Assembly (NCBI RefSeq): GCF_002213425.1
Contig: NZ_NJGV01000001.1
Location: 1-64,000 of the forward strand
From: Herbaspirillum aquaticum
Lineage (GTDB): Bacteria > Pseudomonadota > Gammaproteobacteria > Burkholderiales > Burkholderiaceae_D
Reading direction: 5' to 3'
Length of the DNA: 64,000 nucleotides
A program made the position numbers and the translations under genes. This document shows positions 56,230-64,000 of the stretch, in pieces (positions within the stretch are counted from its first letter, which is position 1; each line of letters starts with the position of its first letter). The notes below the pieces were generated by a model. It was not told where the DNA came from. It did not search any database and saw only the letters and a list, made by a program, of their open reading frames with translations.

Positions 56230-57123
56230 ATGAGCGCCAACATCGTCTTCATCGGCCTGGGCAATATGGGTTTGCCCATGGCGCAAAACCTGGTCAAGGC
56301 CGGCTTTCCGGTCAGCGGGCATGACCTGGTCAAGGCCAGCGTGGACAAGCTGGTGGAGGCCGGCGGCAAGACCGAGGCCGATTCCATGGCGGCCGTGGCC
56401 AAGGCCGACGTGGTCATCACCATGCTGCCGGCCAGCCGTCACGTGGAGTCCCTCTACCTGGGCGAGGCCGGGGTGCTGGCCTCGGCCAAGCCGGGGGCCC
56501 TCTTGATCGACTGCTCCACCATCGCTCCGGAAGCGGCGCGCAAGGTCGCGGCAGCGGCCAAGGCGCGCGGCTTCGAGATGCTCGATGCACCCGTCTCCGG
56601 GGGCACCAACGGGGCGACGGCGGGCACCTTGACCTTCATGGTGGGCGGCAGCAAGGAGGCCTTCGAGGCCGCCCAGCCCTATCTGCAGAAGATGGGCCGT
56701 GCGATCTATCACGCCGGGGACAGCGGCAGCGGCCAGACCGTCAAGGTCTGCAACAACATGCTGCTGGGCATCCTCATGATCGGGACGTCCGAAGCGATTC
56801 GCCTGGGCATGGCCAATGGCATGGATCCCAAGGTACTTTCGGAAATCATGTCCAAGAGCTCGGGCCGCAACTGGACGCTGGAAGTCTACAACCCTTGCCC
56901 CGGCGTGATGGACACTGCTCCGGCTTCCAAGGGCTATGCAGGTGGGTTTGGCGTGGACCTGATGCTCAAGGACCTGGGGCTGGCGGTGGAAAATGCGCTG
57001 GCCACCAACTGCGCCATTCCGCTGGGATCGACGGCGCGCAATCTGTACGACATCCACAGCATGAACGGGGCAGGCAAGCTGGACTTCTCCAGCATCTTCA
57101 ACATGCTGGGCAAGGCGAAGTAA
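56230..57123 (+). CDS. mmsB: 3-hydroxyisobutyrate dehydrogenase
   Basis: A 297-aa NAD-dependent beta-hydroxyacid dehydrogenase making methylmalonate semialdehyde from 3-hydroxyisobutyrate, the substrate of MmsA. It has IGLGNMGLPMAQNLVKAG (Rossmann), DAPVSGGTNGATAGTLTFMVGG (substrate loop), and the catalytic Lys in SGQTVKVCNNMLLG. AGGAGAGCAGC precedes the ATG. It completes the valine pair with mmsA and ends at a strong terminator. Confidence 0.96.
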   Translation: MSANIVFIGLGNMGLPMAQNLVKAGFPVSGHDLVKASVDKLVEAGGKTEADSMAAVAKADVVITMLPASRHVESLYLGEAGVLASAKPGALLIDCSTIAPEAARKVAAAAKARGFEMLDAPVSGGTNGATAGTLTFMVGGSKEAFEAAQPYLQKMGRAIYHAGDSGSGQTVKVCNNMLLGILMIGTSEAIRLGMANGMDPKVLSEIMSKSSGRNWTLEVYNPCPGVMDTAPASKGYAGGFGVDLMLKDLGLAVENALATNCAIPLGSTARNLYDIHSMNGAGKLDFSSIFNMLGKAK

Positions 57124-57145
57124 CAGCGGTTGGGGAGTGCAGCAA

Positions 57146-57184
57146 AAAGGGACAGCCTCTTGCGGGGCTGTCCCTTCGTTTTTC
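57146..57184 (+). terminator. Terminator after mmsB
   Basis: An 11-bp stem AAGGGACAGCC/GGCTGTCCCTT (57147-57157 with 57166-57176) is followed by CGTTTTTC. It separates the convergent mmsB and denD-like genes. Confidence 0.85.
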
Positions 57185-57202
57185 TGGGTGCTGATGTGCA
57201 GC

Positions 57203-58177
57203 TTATTTCTTCACTTCATCCTCGATGTGGGCGCGGATGATGTCGGCGAAATTGGCATCGGCCGTAAAGCCCAGCGCCTTGGCGCGCTTGGCTTCGAAGG
57301 CGCCGGGCCAGGAGTTGACGATGCGTTTGATGGCTTCGTCTTCCTTCCATTCGATCAGCTGCACCACTTCCTTGCCAGCCACCTGTTCCAGGGCCTCGAC
57401 CATGTCCTTGACGGTCACGCACAGGCCGTCGATGGAGAGGAAGCGGGCCAGGCCCAGGTCGGCGCCATTGATTTCATGGCCGTGGATCAGGTTGGCGATG
57501 GCCTGGCGCGGCGACATCAGCCACATGCGGGTGTCCGGCGTGACCGGGCAGACCGAGGGCTGGCCATTGAGCGGCTCGCGGATGATACCCGAGGCGAAGC
57601 TGGACGCGGCCTTGTTGGGTGCGCCCGGACGCACCGAAATGGTCGGCATGCGCAGCGCACGGCCGTCGATGAAGCCCTTGCGTGAATAATCCTGCACCAG
57701 CAGCTCACCCATGACCTTTTGCGCACCGTAGGAGCTTTGCGGCATCAGCAGGGTGTTGTCGGGGACCACGGCCGGCAGTTCGCCGCCGAACACCGCCACC
57801 GAGCTGGTGAAGACCACGCGCGGCTTGGTGCCCAGGGCGCGGGCGCGTTCCAGGATGACGCGGGTGGCGTCGAAGTTGATCTTCATGCCCAGGTCGAAAT
57901 CGGCCTCGGCATGGCCACTGACGATGGCGGCCAGGTGGAAGATGGACTGCGTCTCGGGTGTAATGACGCGCTCGATCACGGCAGCGTCGGCGATGTCGCC
58001 GGTGACGGCTTCAATGCGCGGATCATTGAATCCCTGGGCCGGTACCACGTCCAGCAGGGTGATGCGCTTGATCTCTTGCGCCTGGCCGTCGCGGCCGGTC
58101 AGGGTGCCGCGCTGCAGCAGCTGGCGCGCCAGTCGGCTGCCCAGGAAACCGGCGCCGCCGGTGATGACGATATGCAT
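57203..58177 (-). CDS. denD: DenD-like D-erythronate dehydrogenase (NAD-dependent SDR)
   Basis: A 324-aa extended short-chain dehydrogenase. It has the NAD motif GGAGFLG near the N-terminus, GDIADAAVIERVI, FHLAAIVSGHAEADFD, and catalytic Y-x-x-x-K in SSYGAQKVMGE. The sequence resembles DenD, which oxidises D-erythronate to 2-oxo-tetronate in four-carbon acid sugar catabolism. Partner otn/den genes are not in the window, so the substrate assignment is by resemblance. ATG 58177 has AGGAGAACAC upstream. It is divergent from a GntR regulator across a perfect palindrome. Confidence 0.82.
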   Translation of the reverse strand: MHIVITGGAGFLGSRLARQLLQRGTLTGRDGQAQEIKRITLLDVVPAQGFNDPRIEAVTGDIADAAVIERVITPETQSIFHLAAIVSGHAEADFDLGMKINFDATRVILERARALGTKPRVVFTSSVAVFGGELPAVVPDNTLLMPQSSYGAQKVMGELLVQDYSRKGFIDGRALRMPTISVRPGAPNKAASSFASGIIREPLNGQPSVCPVTPDTRMWLMSPRQAIANLIHGHEINGADLGLARFLSIDGLCVTVKDMVEALEQVAGKEVVQLIEWKEDEAIKRIVNSWPGAFEAKRAKALGFTADANFADIIRAHIEDEVKK

Positions 58178-58255
58178 GTGTTCTCCTCGTGATCTGTCGT
58201 CGGAATAGGGGGATATGAACGCTTGAGCGAAACCCGTGCAGCGCATTATAGCGGA

Positions 58256-58270
58256 AGTTGTAATACAACT
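58256..58270. promoter_or_regulatory. Perfect palindromic operator for the GntR regulator
   Basis: AGTTGTA-A-TACAACT is a 7+1+7 perfect inverted repeat between the denD-like gene and the GntR/FadR regulator. The TTGTAnTACAA core is typical of FadR-subfamily operators. It lies 79 bp upstream of the denD start and 49 bp from the regulator start, positioned to control both. Confidence 0.75.
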
Positions 58271-58318
58271 TTGGGAATATGAAGCGGAAGTCACAAAAGC
58301 CCATGCCTGCGCGGTATC

Positions 58319-59155
58319 ATGCGCGCCATGAAGACTTCCTCCTCCTCCAAGCCGCAGGTGTCGGCGCTTGCATCCATGGCCGCCGCCGCACGCGGCAAGA
58401 CCACGCTGGCCGACCATGTCACCAGCGTACTGGCACAGCAGATCCGCAGCGGTGAATTCGCCCCGGATGTGCGCTTGCCATCGGAGATGGAGTTGACTGA
58501 ACGTTTTTCGGTGAGCCGCACGGTGATCCGCGAAGCGATTTCGCGGTTGAAGTCCGAGGGACTGGTCGGCTCGCGCCGGGGCAGTGGCACGGTGGTCTTG
58601 CCGGTGACGCAGGCCACGCCCTTCCGGCTGGACCTGAACGTGGATGATGGCCGTGACTCCATCCAGGCGGTGCTGCGGGTGATCGAGCTGCGGCGCGGGG
58701 TGGAAGGGGAGATGGCGGCCCTGGCGGCGCAGCGCCGCACGCGCGCGCAGAACCTGGCGATCCAGCAGGCCTTGCAAGCCATCGATGCGGCAGCTGCGGC
58801 CGGGCGCGATGGCGTGCAGGAGGATTTCGCCTTCCATGCCGCCATTTCCAATGCTTCGCACAATCCGCTCTACACCTCGCTGGTGCAGTTCCTGAGCCAG
58901 TTCCTGCATGCCGCCATCCGCGTGGCGCGCATGAACGAAGCGCGCAGCAACGAGTTCGTGCAGCAGGTGCGCGCCGAACATGCGGCGCTGGCGCAAGCGA
59001 TCAACGATGGCAACGCCGAGGCTGCGCGGGCAGCGGCCTTGCGCCACATGGAGCAGTCGGCCCAGCGCCTGCAGGCGGCCGACAGGGCTTTCTGGGCAAG
59101 CGCGGAAGGGCAGGCGGCGGCGCGGGATTTGGCGCGGGTGAGGGAGGGTGGATGA
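58319..59155 (+). CDS. GntR family regulator, FadR/FCD type
   Basis: A 278-aa regulator. After a Ser/Ala-rich extension (~1-28) the HTH is LADHVTSVLAQQIRSGEFAPDVRLPSEMELTERF plus VSRTVIREAISRLKSEGLVGSRRGSGTVV in outline. The C-terminal FCD domain has RVIELRRGVEGEMAALAAQRR, the Asp/His metal ligands in DFAFHAAISNASHNPL, and EHAALAQAINDGNAEAARAAALRHM. It probably responds to a sugar acid and represses the divergent denD-like gene. ATG 58319 or 58328 may be used; neither has a clear ribosome site. Confidence 0.9.
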   Translation: MRAMKTSSSSKPQVSALASMAAAARGKTTLADHVTSVLAQQIRSGEFAPDVRLPSEMELTERFSVSRTVIREAISRLKSEGLVGSRRGSGTVVLPVTQATPFRLDLNVDDGRDSIQAVLRVIELRRGVEGEMAALAAQRRTRAQNLAIQQALQAIDAAAAAGRDGVQEDFAFHAAISNASHNPLYTSLVQFLSQFLHAAIRVARMNEARSNEFVQQVRAEHAALAQAINDGNAEAARAAALRHMEQSAQRLQAADRAFWASAEGQAAARDLARVREGG

Positions 59156-59191
59156 GCTTCGGGCTTCATCTATTTGCCTTAATACAGGCAT

Positions 59192-59222
59192 AAAAAAACG
59201 CTGCACCAGGCAGCGTTTTTTA
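59192..59222. terminator. Bidirectional terminator between gntR and efp
   Basis: A perfect 12-bp stem AAAAAACGCTGC/GCAGCGTTTTTT (59193-59204 with 59210-59221) lies between convergent genes, with A and T runs on both sides. Confidence 0.93.
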
Positions 59223-59239
59223 TTGGCATCGGCTAACGA

Positions 59240-59815
59240 TCAGCCGCGCACGACCTTCTTGTACTCGTTGGTGCGGGTGTCGATTTCGATGTCGTCATCC
59301 TGGCTCACGAACAGCGGCACCATCACGGTGATCTGGTTGGCTTCGATGGCGTTTTCGATCTTGGCTTCCTTCAGGACGTTGCCCGAGGTGTTGCCCTTAA
59401 CGGCCGGTTCCGAGTAGGCAACCTTGCGCACGATGGTGGTCGGCATTTCGACCGAGATGGCCTTGCCGTCGTAGAAGACAGCTTCGCACTGCATGCCGTC
59501 CTTCAGGTAACCGATGGCGTCGCCCATGTTCTCGCCTTCGATTTCGTACTGGTTGTACTCTTCGTCCATGAAGACGAACAGCGGGTCAGCGAAGTACGAA
59601 TAGGTCACCGGCTTCTTGTCCAGCACCACGACGTCGAACTTGTCGTCGCCACGGAAGACGCTTTCTTGCGGGCTGTTGGTCAGCAGGTTCTTCATCTTCC
59701 ACTTGTAGGTGAAGCCGGTACGGGAAGAACCGTTGACGTCCGAGCGCAGGACGATCATGGGCTTGCTGTCGACCATAATGATGTTGCCGACGCGGATTTC
59801 TTTTGCAAATTTCAT
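59240..59815 (-). CDS. efp: Elongation factor P
   Basis: A 191-aa tRNA-mimic factor that relieves ribosome stalling at polyproline. The three OB/KOW domains are intact. The tip residue of domain I is Arg32 (SSRTGF), the form that is rhamnosylated by EarP, as opposed to the Lys form modified by EpmA. The earP gene lies just upstream, which agrees. EF-P of this type is needed for normal growth and stress resistance in several beta- and gammaproteobacteria. Confidence 0.97.
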   Translation of the reverse strand: MKFAKEIRVGNIIMVDSKPMIVLRSDVNGSSRTGFTYKWKMKNLLTNSPQESVFRGDDKFDVVVLDKKPVTYSYFADPLFVFMDEEYNQYEIEGENMGDAIGYLKDGMQCEAVFYDGKAISVEMPTTIVRKVAYSEPAVKGNTSGNVLKEAKIENAIEANQITVMVPLFVSQDDDIEIDTRTNEYKKVVRG

Positions 59816-59936
59816 AGCGATGTGTCGTGAAAAGTAGGTTTTTTCAAACTGTCAGTAGCCCACTGGTAAAACTTCTAAAACTTCACCGCAAGCCCACGTA
59901 CGATTGAATTCCAAACTGCGTTAAAACGGTAGCCCG

Positions 59937-61130
59937 CTATTTTAACCCATTTTCGTTGCTCTTCCACTCTTCGAGGGCGAGCCGGCGGGCGAAGCCGAGC
60001 AAATTGTCCATCCAGTCGCCATTTGCCAACAGCTTCTGCGCCCATTGTTCAGCTTGGCCCGACAATGCCGGCAGTTCGGCCTGCAGCGTCTGCCAGCTTG
60101 CCTGCCAGTCAAGGTTGCCTGGATAAGCGCCGTTCCAGGCCCGGTTGAGGTCGATGACGGCGGGCGTGGCCGGGTCATAAATCTTCAGGAAGGCGTTGAG
60201 CTTGGTGTGGTGCAGGTTCTTGTCCTGGTGATAGATGTTCCAGACGAAGGGGCGCCCGGCCCACTGGGCGCGGGCGAAGGAATCTTCACCTCGCACGAAA
60301 TTGAGGTCGCAGCTCCACAGCAAGCGGTCGTAATCGGTCTGCGCCACGAAGGGCAGCACGCGCACCGTCAATGCCCCTTGGGTCGCCGCCACCCCGGCGC
60401 GCATCGGTACGCCAAGGAAGGCCTCGACCGCAGGGCGGCCCACGCCTTCCGGCACCAGGCAGGTGACAGGGGAGGGCGACGCCTGCCAGGCCGCAAACAA
60501 TTCGGGAATCGGGGCGTAGTCGTAGCAGAACAGCGAGACCTTGCAGGCCTGCGCTTCGGACGCTGTCACGCCCAGCCGGGCCAGGAAGGCAGGTCCTTCG
60601 TTCGCGGCCAGGAAGACCTGCCGTCGGGCTTGCAGATCGGCTTCAAAGGTGAGTCCGCCGGTTCGTTCATTGAAGCCCGGGAAGAAGAAATACTTGGTCA
60701 GCTTCAGCGTGCGATGCGGGGAGGGCAGGGTGTGGCAGCCTTCGACCCAGGGTTCGGCCGACAAGCCTTCCAGGTTGAACCAGACGGGCTTGGGCGAGCG
60801 CTGTGCCATGGCTTCCACATAACCGGGCGGGATCTCGCAGCCGAAGAATTCGATGACGATATCGGCCACGTCATCGGCCGTGAACAGACCGTCCTGGCCG
60901 CGCCAGTGCTGGACCCTCACGCCGCTGAGCTCTTGTGTATCGGCCAGCGTGTCCACCGTCGGCCAGATGCGCCGGAAGCTCACCAGGTCATCTACCCACA
61001 GCCGCACCGCCAGCCCGTGCTCATGCGCCAGCTGCCGCGCCAGGCGCCAGCAGATGCCGATATCGCCATAGTTGTCGACGACCTTGCAGAACAGGTCCAG
61101 GGAGCGCAGGGGATTGGGGCGGGAATTCAT
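59937..61130 (-). CDS. earP: EF-P arginine rhamnosyltransferase EarP
   Basis: A 397-aa GT-B-fold inverting glycosyltransferase (GT104) that moves rhamnose from dTDP-rhamnose to EF-P Arg32. The N-terminal LDLFCKVVDNYGDIGICWRLARQ includes the two Asp residues (Asp19 and Asp23 here) known to matter for catalysis. The C-terminal domain has the nucleotide-sugar-binding stretch FVRGEDSFARAQWAGRPFVWNIY. ATG 61130 is used; the frame up to 61214 is non-homologous. It is encoded 121 bp upstream of efp on the same strand. Confidence 0.96.
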   Translation of the reverse strand: MNSRPNPLRSLDLFCKVVDNYGDIGICWRLARQLAHEHGLAVRLWVDDLVSFRRIWPTVDTLADTQELSGVRVQHWRGQDGLFTADDVADIVIEFFGCEIPPGYVEAMAQRSPKPVWFNLEGLSAEPWVEGCHTLPSPHRTLKLTKYFFFPGFNERTGGLTFEADLQARRQVFLAANEGPAFLARLGVTASEAQACKVSLFCYDYAPIPELFAAWQASPSPVTCLVPEGVGRPAVEAFLGVPMRAGVAATQGALTVRVLPFVAQTDYDRLLWSCDLNFVRGEDSFARAQWAGRPFVWNIYHQDKNLHHTKLNAFLKIYDPATPAVIDLNRAWNGAYPGNLDWQASWQTLQAELPALSGQAEQWAQKLLANGDWMDNLLGFARRLALEEWKSNENGLK

Positions 61131-61224
61131 CGATATGCAGGAAAATGCGGAGGCAGGCCGCATGATACCGGCTTGGCGCAGGGTCCGACGAAGGGAAATG
61201 AACAACATGGACAAATTTTTTCAA

Positions 61225-61249
61225 ATTAAATCGCTTGCAATTCAATTTT
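61225..61249. promoter_or_regulatory. AT-rich imperfect palindrome, candidate OhrR operator
   Basis: AAATTAAAT and ATTCAATTT flank a CGCTTGCA centre, giving an 8/9 inverted repeat just before ohrR. OhrR proteins bind AT-rich palindromes at their own promoter and at ohr. The assignment is by position and composition. Confidence 0.4.
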
Positions 61250-61270
61250 GAACAGTTTAATATGCAGCAC

Positions 61271-61747
61271 ATGGACAAGACGCACACCACGAATCTCCCG
61301 GACGCACTGATCGACGAAGCCCTGCTTCTCGACAACCAGCTGTGTTTTGCGATGTATTCGGCGTCGCTGGCCATGACCAAGGCTTACAAGAAGATCCTGG
61401 CTCCGCTGGAGATCACCTATCCGCAATATCTGGTGATGCTTGTGCTGTGGGAGAAGGATGGCGTCACGGTCTCGGAACTGGGCGCACGCCTGTTCCTGGA
61501 TTCTGGTACGCTGACCCCGCTGCTCAAGCGCATGGAAAGCATGGGTTTGCTTCACCGCAACCGGGATGCTGGCGATGAGCGCCGGGTGGTCGTGAGCCTG
61601 AGCGATGGCGGCCGCGCGTTGCGTGAGAAGGCCAAAGCGGTACCGCAGCAGATGAGCTGCATGCTGCCCACGCTGGACCAGATCAAGGCGCTGGTGATGG
61701 AGTTGAAACAGGTTCGCAAGGGCCTGGTCGACGCCGAAGATGAATGA
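61271..61747 (+). CDS. ohrR: MarR-type organic hydroperoxide sensor OhrR
   Basis: A 158-aa redox repressor. [23 protein letters not shown] contains the N-terminal peroxidatic Cys25, the sensing residue of OhrR. The winged helix follows: [36 protein letters not shown] and the wing [14 protein letters not shown] second Cys (SCMLP) near residue 134 could form the disulfide of two-Cys OhrRs. Starts at 61262 and 61271 are both possible. The gene precedes ohr on the same strand, its normal target. Confidence 0.93.
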   Translation: MDKTHTTNLPDALIDEALLLDNQLCFAMYSASLAMTKAYKKILAPLEITYPQYLVMLVLWEKDGVTVSELGARLFLDSGTLTPLLKRMESMGLLHRNRDAGDERRVVVSLSDGGRALREKAKAVPQQMSCMLPTLDQIKALVMELKQVRKGLVDAEDE

Positions 61748-61840
61748 AAATGTAACAAGCTTTGTGTTTTATGTTGTGCGCAATAATATAGTTAATTATT
61801 TATATCGCTATATCGTTGGCGCAGCCTGACCGAAGATTGC

Positions 61841-61894
61841 AACACCGGAAACGTCAGCAACATCAGCAACATCAGCAACATCGGCAACATCAGC
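61841..61894. repeat. 9-bp tandem repeat in the ohr leader
   Basis: Six consecutive 9-bp units: one diverged unit (AACACCGGA), then AACGTCAGC, AACATCAGC twice, AACATCGGC and AACATCAGC. The array lies between ohrR and ohr, 125-180 bp before the ohr start. Read as protein on the minus strand it gives a (DVA)n pattern, but no gene is supported there. The rest of the gap 61748-62019 holds an AT-rich stretch at 61780-61815 that is a likely ohr promoter/operator. Confidence 0.9.
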
Positions 61895-62019
61895 AAGACC
61901 GCAAGTGAAGCAGCAAGAGATTGGAAGCCAGTGCTGACCGAAAGCGAATCTTTCGGCATCACACCCCTCAAACGTAGCCCGCAAGGGTGACGACAACCTG
62001 AACTTTGAAAGGAAATACC

Positions 62020-62454
62020 ATGCCTTCGAACAAGATTGAAAAAGCCCTGTACACCGCTACCGCTACCGCCACTGGCGGCCGTGAAGGTTCGGCCAAGTCC
62101 TCCGACGGCGTGCTGGACGTCAAGCTGTCGACCCCCAAGGAACTGGGCGGCGCCGGTGGTAACGGCACCAACCCGGAACAGCTGTTCGCCGCCGGTTACT
62201 CGGCTTGCTTCCTGGGCGCGCTGAAGTTCGTCGCCGGCCAGGCCAAGGTGGCCCTGCCTGCGGATGCCAGCATCACCGGCAAGGTCGGTATCGGCCAGAT
62301 TCCGGGCGGTTTCGGCATCGAAGCCGAACTGAACATCTCGCTGCCGGGCATCGACCAGGCCGTGGCGCAAGATCTGGTGAACAAGGCTCACCAAGTGTGC
62401 CCGTACTCCAACGCCACCCGTGACAACATCAACGTCACCCTGAACCTGGTGTAA
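62020..62454 (+). CDS. ohr: Organic hydroperoxide resistance protein Ohr
   Basis: A 144-aa thiol peroxidase of the OsmC/Ohr family that reduces organic and fatty-acid hydroperoxides using lipoylated proteins. The catalytic Cys63 ([14 protein letters not shown]) and resolving Cys127 ([12 protein letters not shown]) are present with the family's conserved Arg in [25 protein letters not shown] precedes ATG 62020. It is regulated with ohrR and ends at a strong terminator. Confidence 0.96.
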   Translation: MPSNKIEKALYTATATATGGREGSAKSSDGVLDVKLSTPKELGGAGGNGTNPEQLFAAGYSACFLGALKFVAGQAKVALPADASITGKVGIGQIPGGFGIEAELNISLPGIDQAVAQDLVNKAHQVCPYSNATRDNINVTLNLV

Positions 62455-62496
62455 TGGCTGGGTTCGGCTTCCTGCCTGATCCGGGCGGGAAGGCGT

Positions 62497-62536
62497 AAAA
62501 AATCGCCGCTGCGACTTCTGTCCCAGCGGCGATTTT
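62497..62536. terminator. Bidirectional terminator between ohr and the SMP-30 gene
   Basis: A perfect 13-bp stem AAAATCGCCGCTG/CAGCGGCGATTTT (62499-62511 with 62524-62536) lies between convergent genes and is flanked by A and T runs. Confidence 0.9.
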
Positions 62537-62555
62537 CATGGGCGATCAGGAAAGA

Positions 62556-63626
62556 TCAGACCGCGCCGCGTGTCTCTACATACAGCGCATAGAGAGAGTG
62601 GCTGCTCGCCATGAACAGACGATTTTTCTTGGTGCCGCCAAAGACCAGGTTGGGGCAGCGCTCTGGAAGATGGATGTGGGCGATGGCTTTGCCTTGCGGG
62701 TTGAATACGCGCACACCGTCGAGTTCTTCAGCCTTGGCGTCCAGTGCGCCGTTGCTGCCCCAACCGCACCACAGGTTGCCATCCACGTCGATCTTGAAAC
62801 CATCGATCCCGCCAGGGCCGTTGGCATCGATCACCAGGCGGCGGTTGCCGATGCGGGTGCCGTCACTGCTCATGTCGTAGGCCCAGATGACGCGGCTGGG
62901 CGTGGCGCGCGATTCGTTGATGTAGAGGATCTTTTCATCCGGAGAAAACGCCAGGCCGTTGGGGCCGGCGAGCTGGTCCGTGATCAGCGAGACCTTGCCA
63001 CTGCGGCCGTCGATGCGATAGACCGAGTGCGGCAATTCGGATACCTGCTTGTCGCCCTCCCATTCCCCGGCGATGCCGAAGGGCGGATCGCTGAACCAAA
63101 TCGAGCCATCGGATTTGCAGATGATGTCGTTGGGCGAGTTGAAACGCTTGCCATTGTAGTTGTCGGCCAACACCGTGATGCTGCCGTCGTATTCAGTGCG
63201 GGTCACGCGACGGGTGAGGTGTTCGCAGGCCAGCAGGCGCCCCTGGCGGTCACGCGCCAGGCCGTTGCTGTTGTTGGACGGCTGTCGGAATACCGAGGTC
63301 GTGCCAGTGGTTTCATCCCATCGCATGATGCGGTTGTTGGGAATGTCGGAAAAGAGCAGGTAGCGTCCGTCGCCAAACCAGACCGGCCCCTCGACCCAGC
63401 GAAAACCGGTGGCCAGCCGTTCCACACTGGAACTGAACAGGCGGTACTTGAGGAAGCTCTTGTCGAGTACCTCCACGCTGGGATCCGGATAGCGCTGGCT
63501 GGGAATGAACTCGCCATTCTGGGCGCGGGCGCTGATGGCGGTGGCTGCCAAGCCAAGCCCGGCCATCAAGGTTGTACGACGAGTTGGGCTAAAATTGGCT
63601 GAAGTGTTCTTGTTGTGCTGCGACAT
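62556..63626 (-). CDS. SMP-30/gluconolactonase-like Tat-exported protein
   Basis: A 356-aa six-bladed beta-propeller hydrolase. The N-terminus has a twin-arginine type signal (PTRRTTLMAGLGLAATAISARA), so folded export to the periplasm is likely. Propeller landmarks of the SMP-30/gluconolaconase/LRE family are present: WVEGPVWFGDGRYLLFSDIPNNRIMRW in outline, FNSPNDIICKSDGSIWFSDPPFG, GPNGLAFSPDEKILYI and IDGFKIDVDGNLWCGWG, holding the divalent metal ligands. A lactonase for a sugar lactone is likely; the substrate is unknown. GGAGACTTCG precedes ATG 63626. Confidence 0.9.
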   Translation of the reverse strand: MSQHNKNTSANFSPTRRTTLMAGLGLAATAISARAQNGEFIPSQRYPDPSVEVLDKSFLKYRLFSSSVERLATGFRWVEGPVWFGDGRYLLFSDIPNNRIMRWDETTGTTSVFRQPSNNSNGLARDRQGRLLACEHLTRRVTRTEYDGSITVLADNYNGKRFNSPNDIICKSDGSIWFSDPPFGIAGEWEGDKQVSELPHSVYRIDGRSGKVSLITDQLAGPNGLAFSPDEKILYINESRATPSRVIWAYDMSSDGTRIGNRRLVIDANGPGGIDGFKIDVDGNLWCGWGSNGALDAKAEELDGVRVFNPQGKAIAHIHLPERCPNLVFGGTKKNRLFMASSHSLYALYVETRGAV

Positions 63627-63912
63627 CGAAGTCTCCATGGTCAGGGATGGTCGTTCCACGTCAACGCGACGAGGGCGATCCAGAAAGCCTAATGGCGGGG
63701 AATCGAGGAAGACAGCGTCGCCCGGGGCGGGCTGCTGGCGCTGGTGGACATCTTCCCTGGCGCGGACCTGTCAGTGCGATAGTCCGTTCTTGTGGTAAGA
63801 CATCGTACATCATGAATTGCCATTTGACAATCCGACCGCCGCATTGACAAAGGAGGGCCCGCGGCAGCGCGAGCGCGACCGCGACGGGCGCGACAGCCAG
63901 GCGGGGACTGAC

Positions 63913-64000
63913 TCAGGCCTGCCCAGCCGGCTGTCTCACCACCTGTTGCAGCAAGGTACGGGCGACGCAGCGATGGAAGGGCATGATCGCCGCCAGGTAG
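63913..64000 (-). CDS. C-terminal end of a gene continuing off the right edge
   Basis: Reading the minus strand in from the edge gives 28 sense codons (YLAAIMPFHRCVARTLLQQV, then VRQPAGQA) ending in TGA at 63913-63915. The PFHR plus amphipathic helix ending is reminiscent of DUF2867-type proteins, but the fragment is too short to assign. The 286 bp between it and the SMP-30 gene hold no gene I can support and should contain the SMP-30 promoter. Confidence 0.55.
   Translation of the reverse strand, partial: YLAAIMPFHRCVARTLLQQVVRQPAGQA

Noticed and set aside
54906-56423. 505-codon minus-strand frame opposite mmsA
   Set aside because: Shadow of mmsA/mmsB; no motifs and atypical composition.
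61850-61898. CRISPR array
   Set aside because: The units are 9 bp in direct tandem without spacers; it is a simple tandem repeat.

Overview
The window looks like a chromosomal segment of a GC-rich betaproteobacterium, most likely Burkholderiales/Oxalobacteraceae and Herbaspirillum-like. This is an inference from gene families and neighbourhoods: an Arg32-type EF-P with EarP, a DUF934 sulfite-reductase partner, a PEP-CTERM protein, DUF3460, and tightly packed genes with strong codon bias. No database search was possible.

Layout. (1) 1-2100: the right end of an integrated element. It holds the last domains of a group II intron, a partial ORF, a P4-type integrase and a repeat-rich probable attachment/arm-site region. 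(2) 2200-8300, leftward: PEP-CTERM protein, MipA/OmpV protein, old-yellow-enzyme reductase, dienelactone-hydrolase-like protein, pepA. (3) 8430-11184, rightward: lptF, lptG and a small CbiX/SirB chelatase. (4) 11200-18512, leftward: an assimilatory sulfate block (tauE-like, cysI-type sulfite reductase, DUF934, cysH, cysD, cysN, SUMT, CsaA), with divergent cysB. ATP sulfurylase makes APS, a [4Fe-4S]-type CysH reduces it to sulfite, and a sirohaem sulfite reductase makes sulfide. SUMT and the chelatase can supply the sirohaem. (5) 19700-22374: a lone cheZ-cheA pair. (6) 22880-28927: vitamin B12 uptake, with a cobalamin riboswitch, btuB, btuC, btuD and an opposed btuF, interrupted by a beta-barrel gene and a partial copy of it. 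(7) 28931-31568: panC, scpA, DUF3460, BamE-like lipoprotein. (8) 31570-36490: an AT-richer, decayed accessory block with a 3'-truncated ketoacyl synthase, fragments, an ABC ATPase lacking Walker A, an intact MacB-type permease and a TolC-type channel. (9) 36500-41640, leftward: a carbohydrate ABC transporter with a SorC-type regulator. (10) 41860-48105: GNAT, metG, apbC, gltX and a five-gene tRNA array (Ala-Glu-Glu-Ala-Glu). (11) 48390-50452: enoyl-CoA hydratase and FAD monooxygenase. (12) 50480-52184: ECF sigma factor with a small membrane protein, and a DJ-1/PfpI protein. (13) 52276-57123: valine catabolism (LysR regulator, periplasmic binding protein, mmsA, mmsB). (14) 57203-59155: DenD-like dehydrogenase and divergent GntR regulator around a perfect palindrome. 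(15) 59240-61130: efp and its arginine rhamnosyltransferase earP. (16) 61271-62454: ohrR and ohr with a 9-bp tandem repeat in the ohr leader. (17) 62556-64000: an SMP-30/gluconolactonase-like Tat protein and the 3' end of one more gene.

Most of the window is ordinary, well-conserved chromosome. The stretches that deserve a second look are the decayed ketoacyl-synthase/MacB/TolC block with at least two visible deletion joints, the B12 riboswitch with competing hairpins, the terminator hairpin inside the hydrolase reading frame, and the integrase-proximal repeats.
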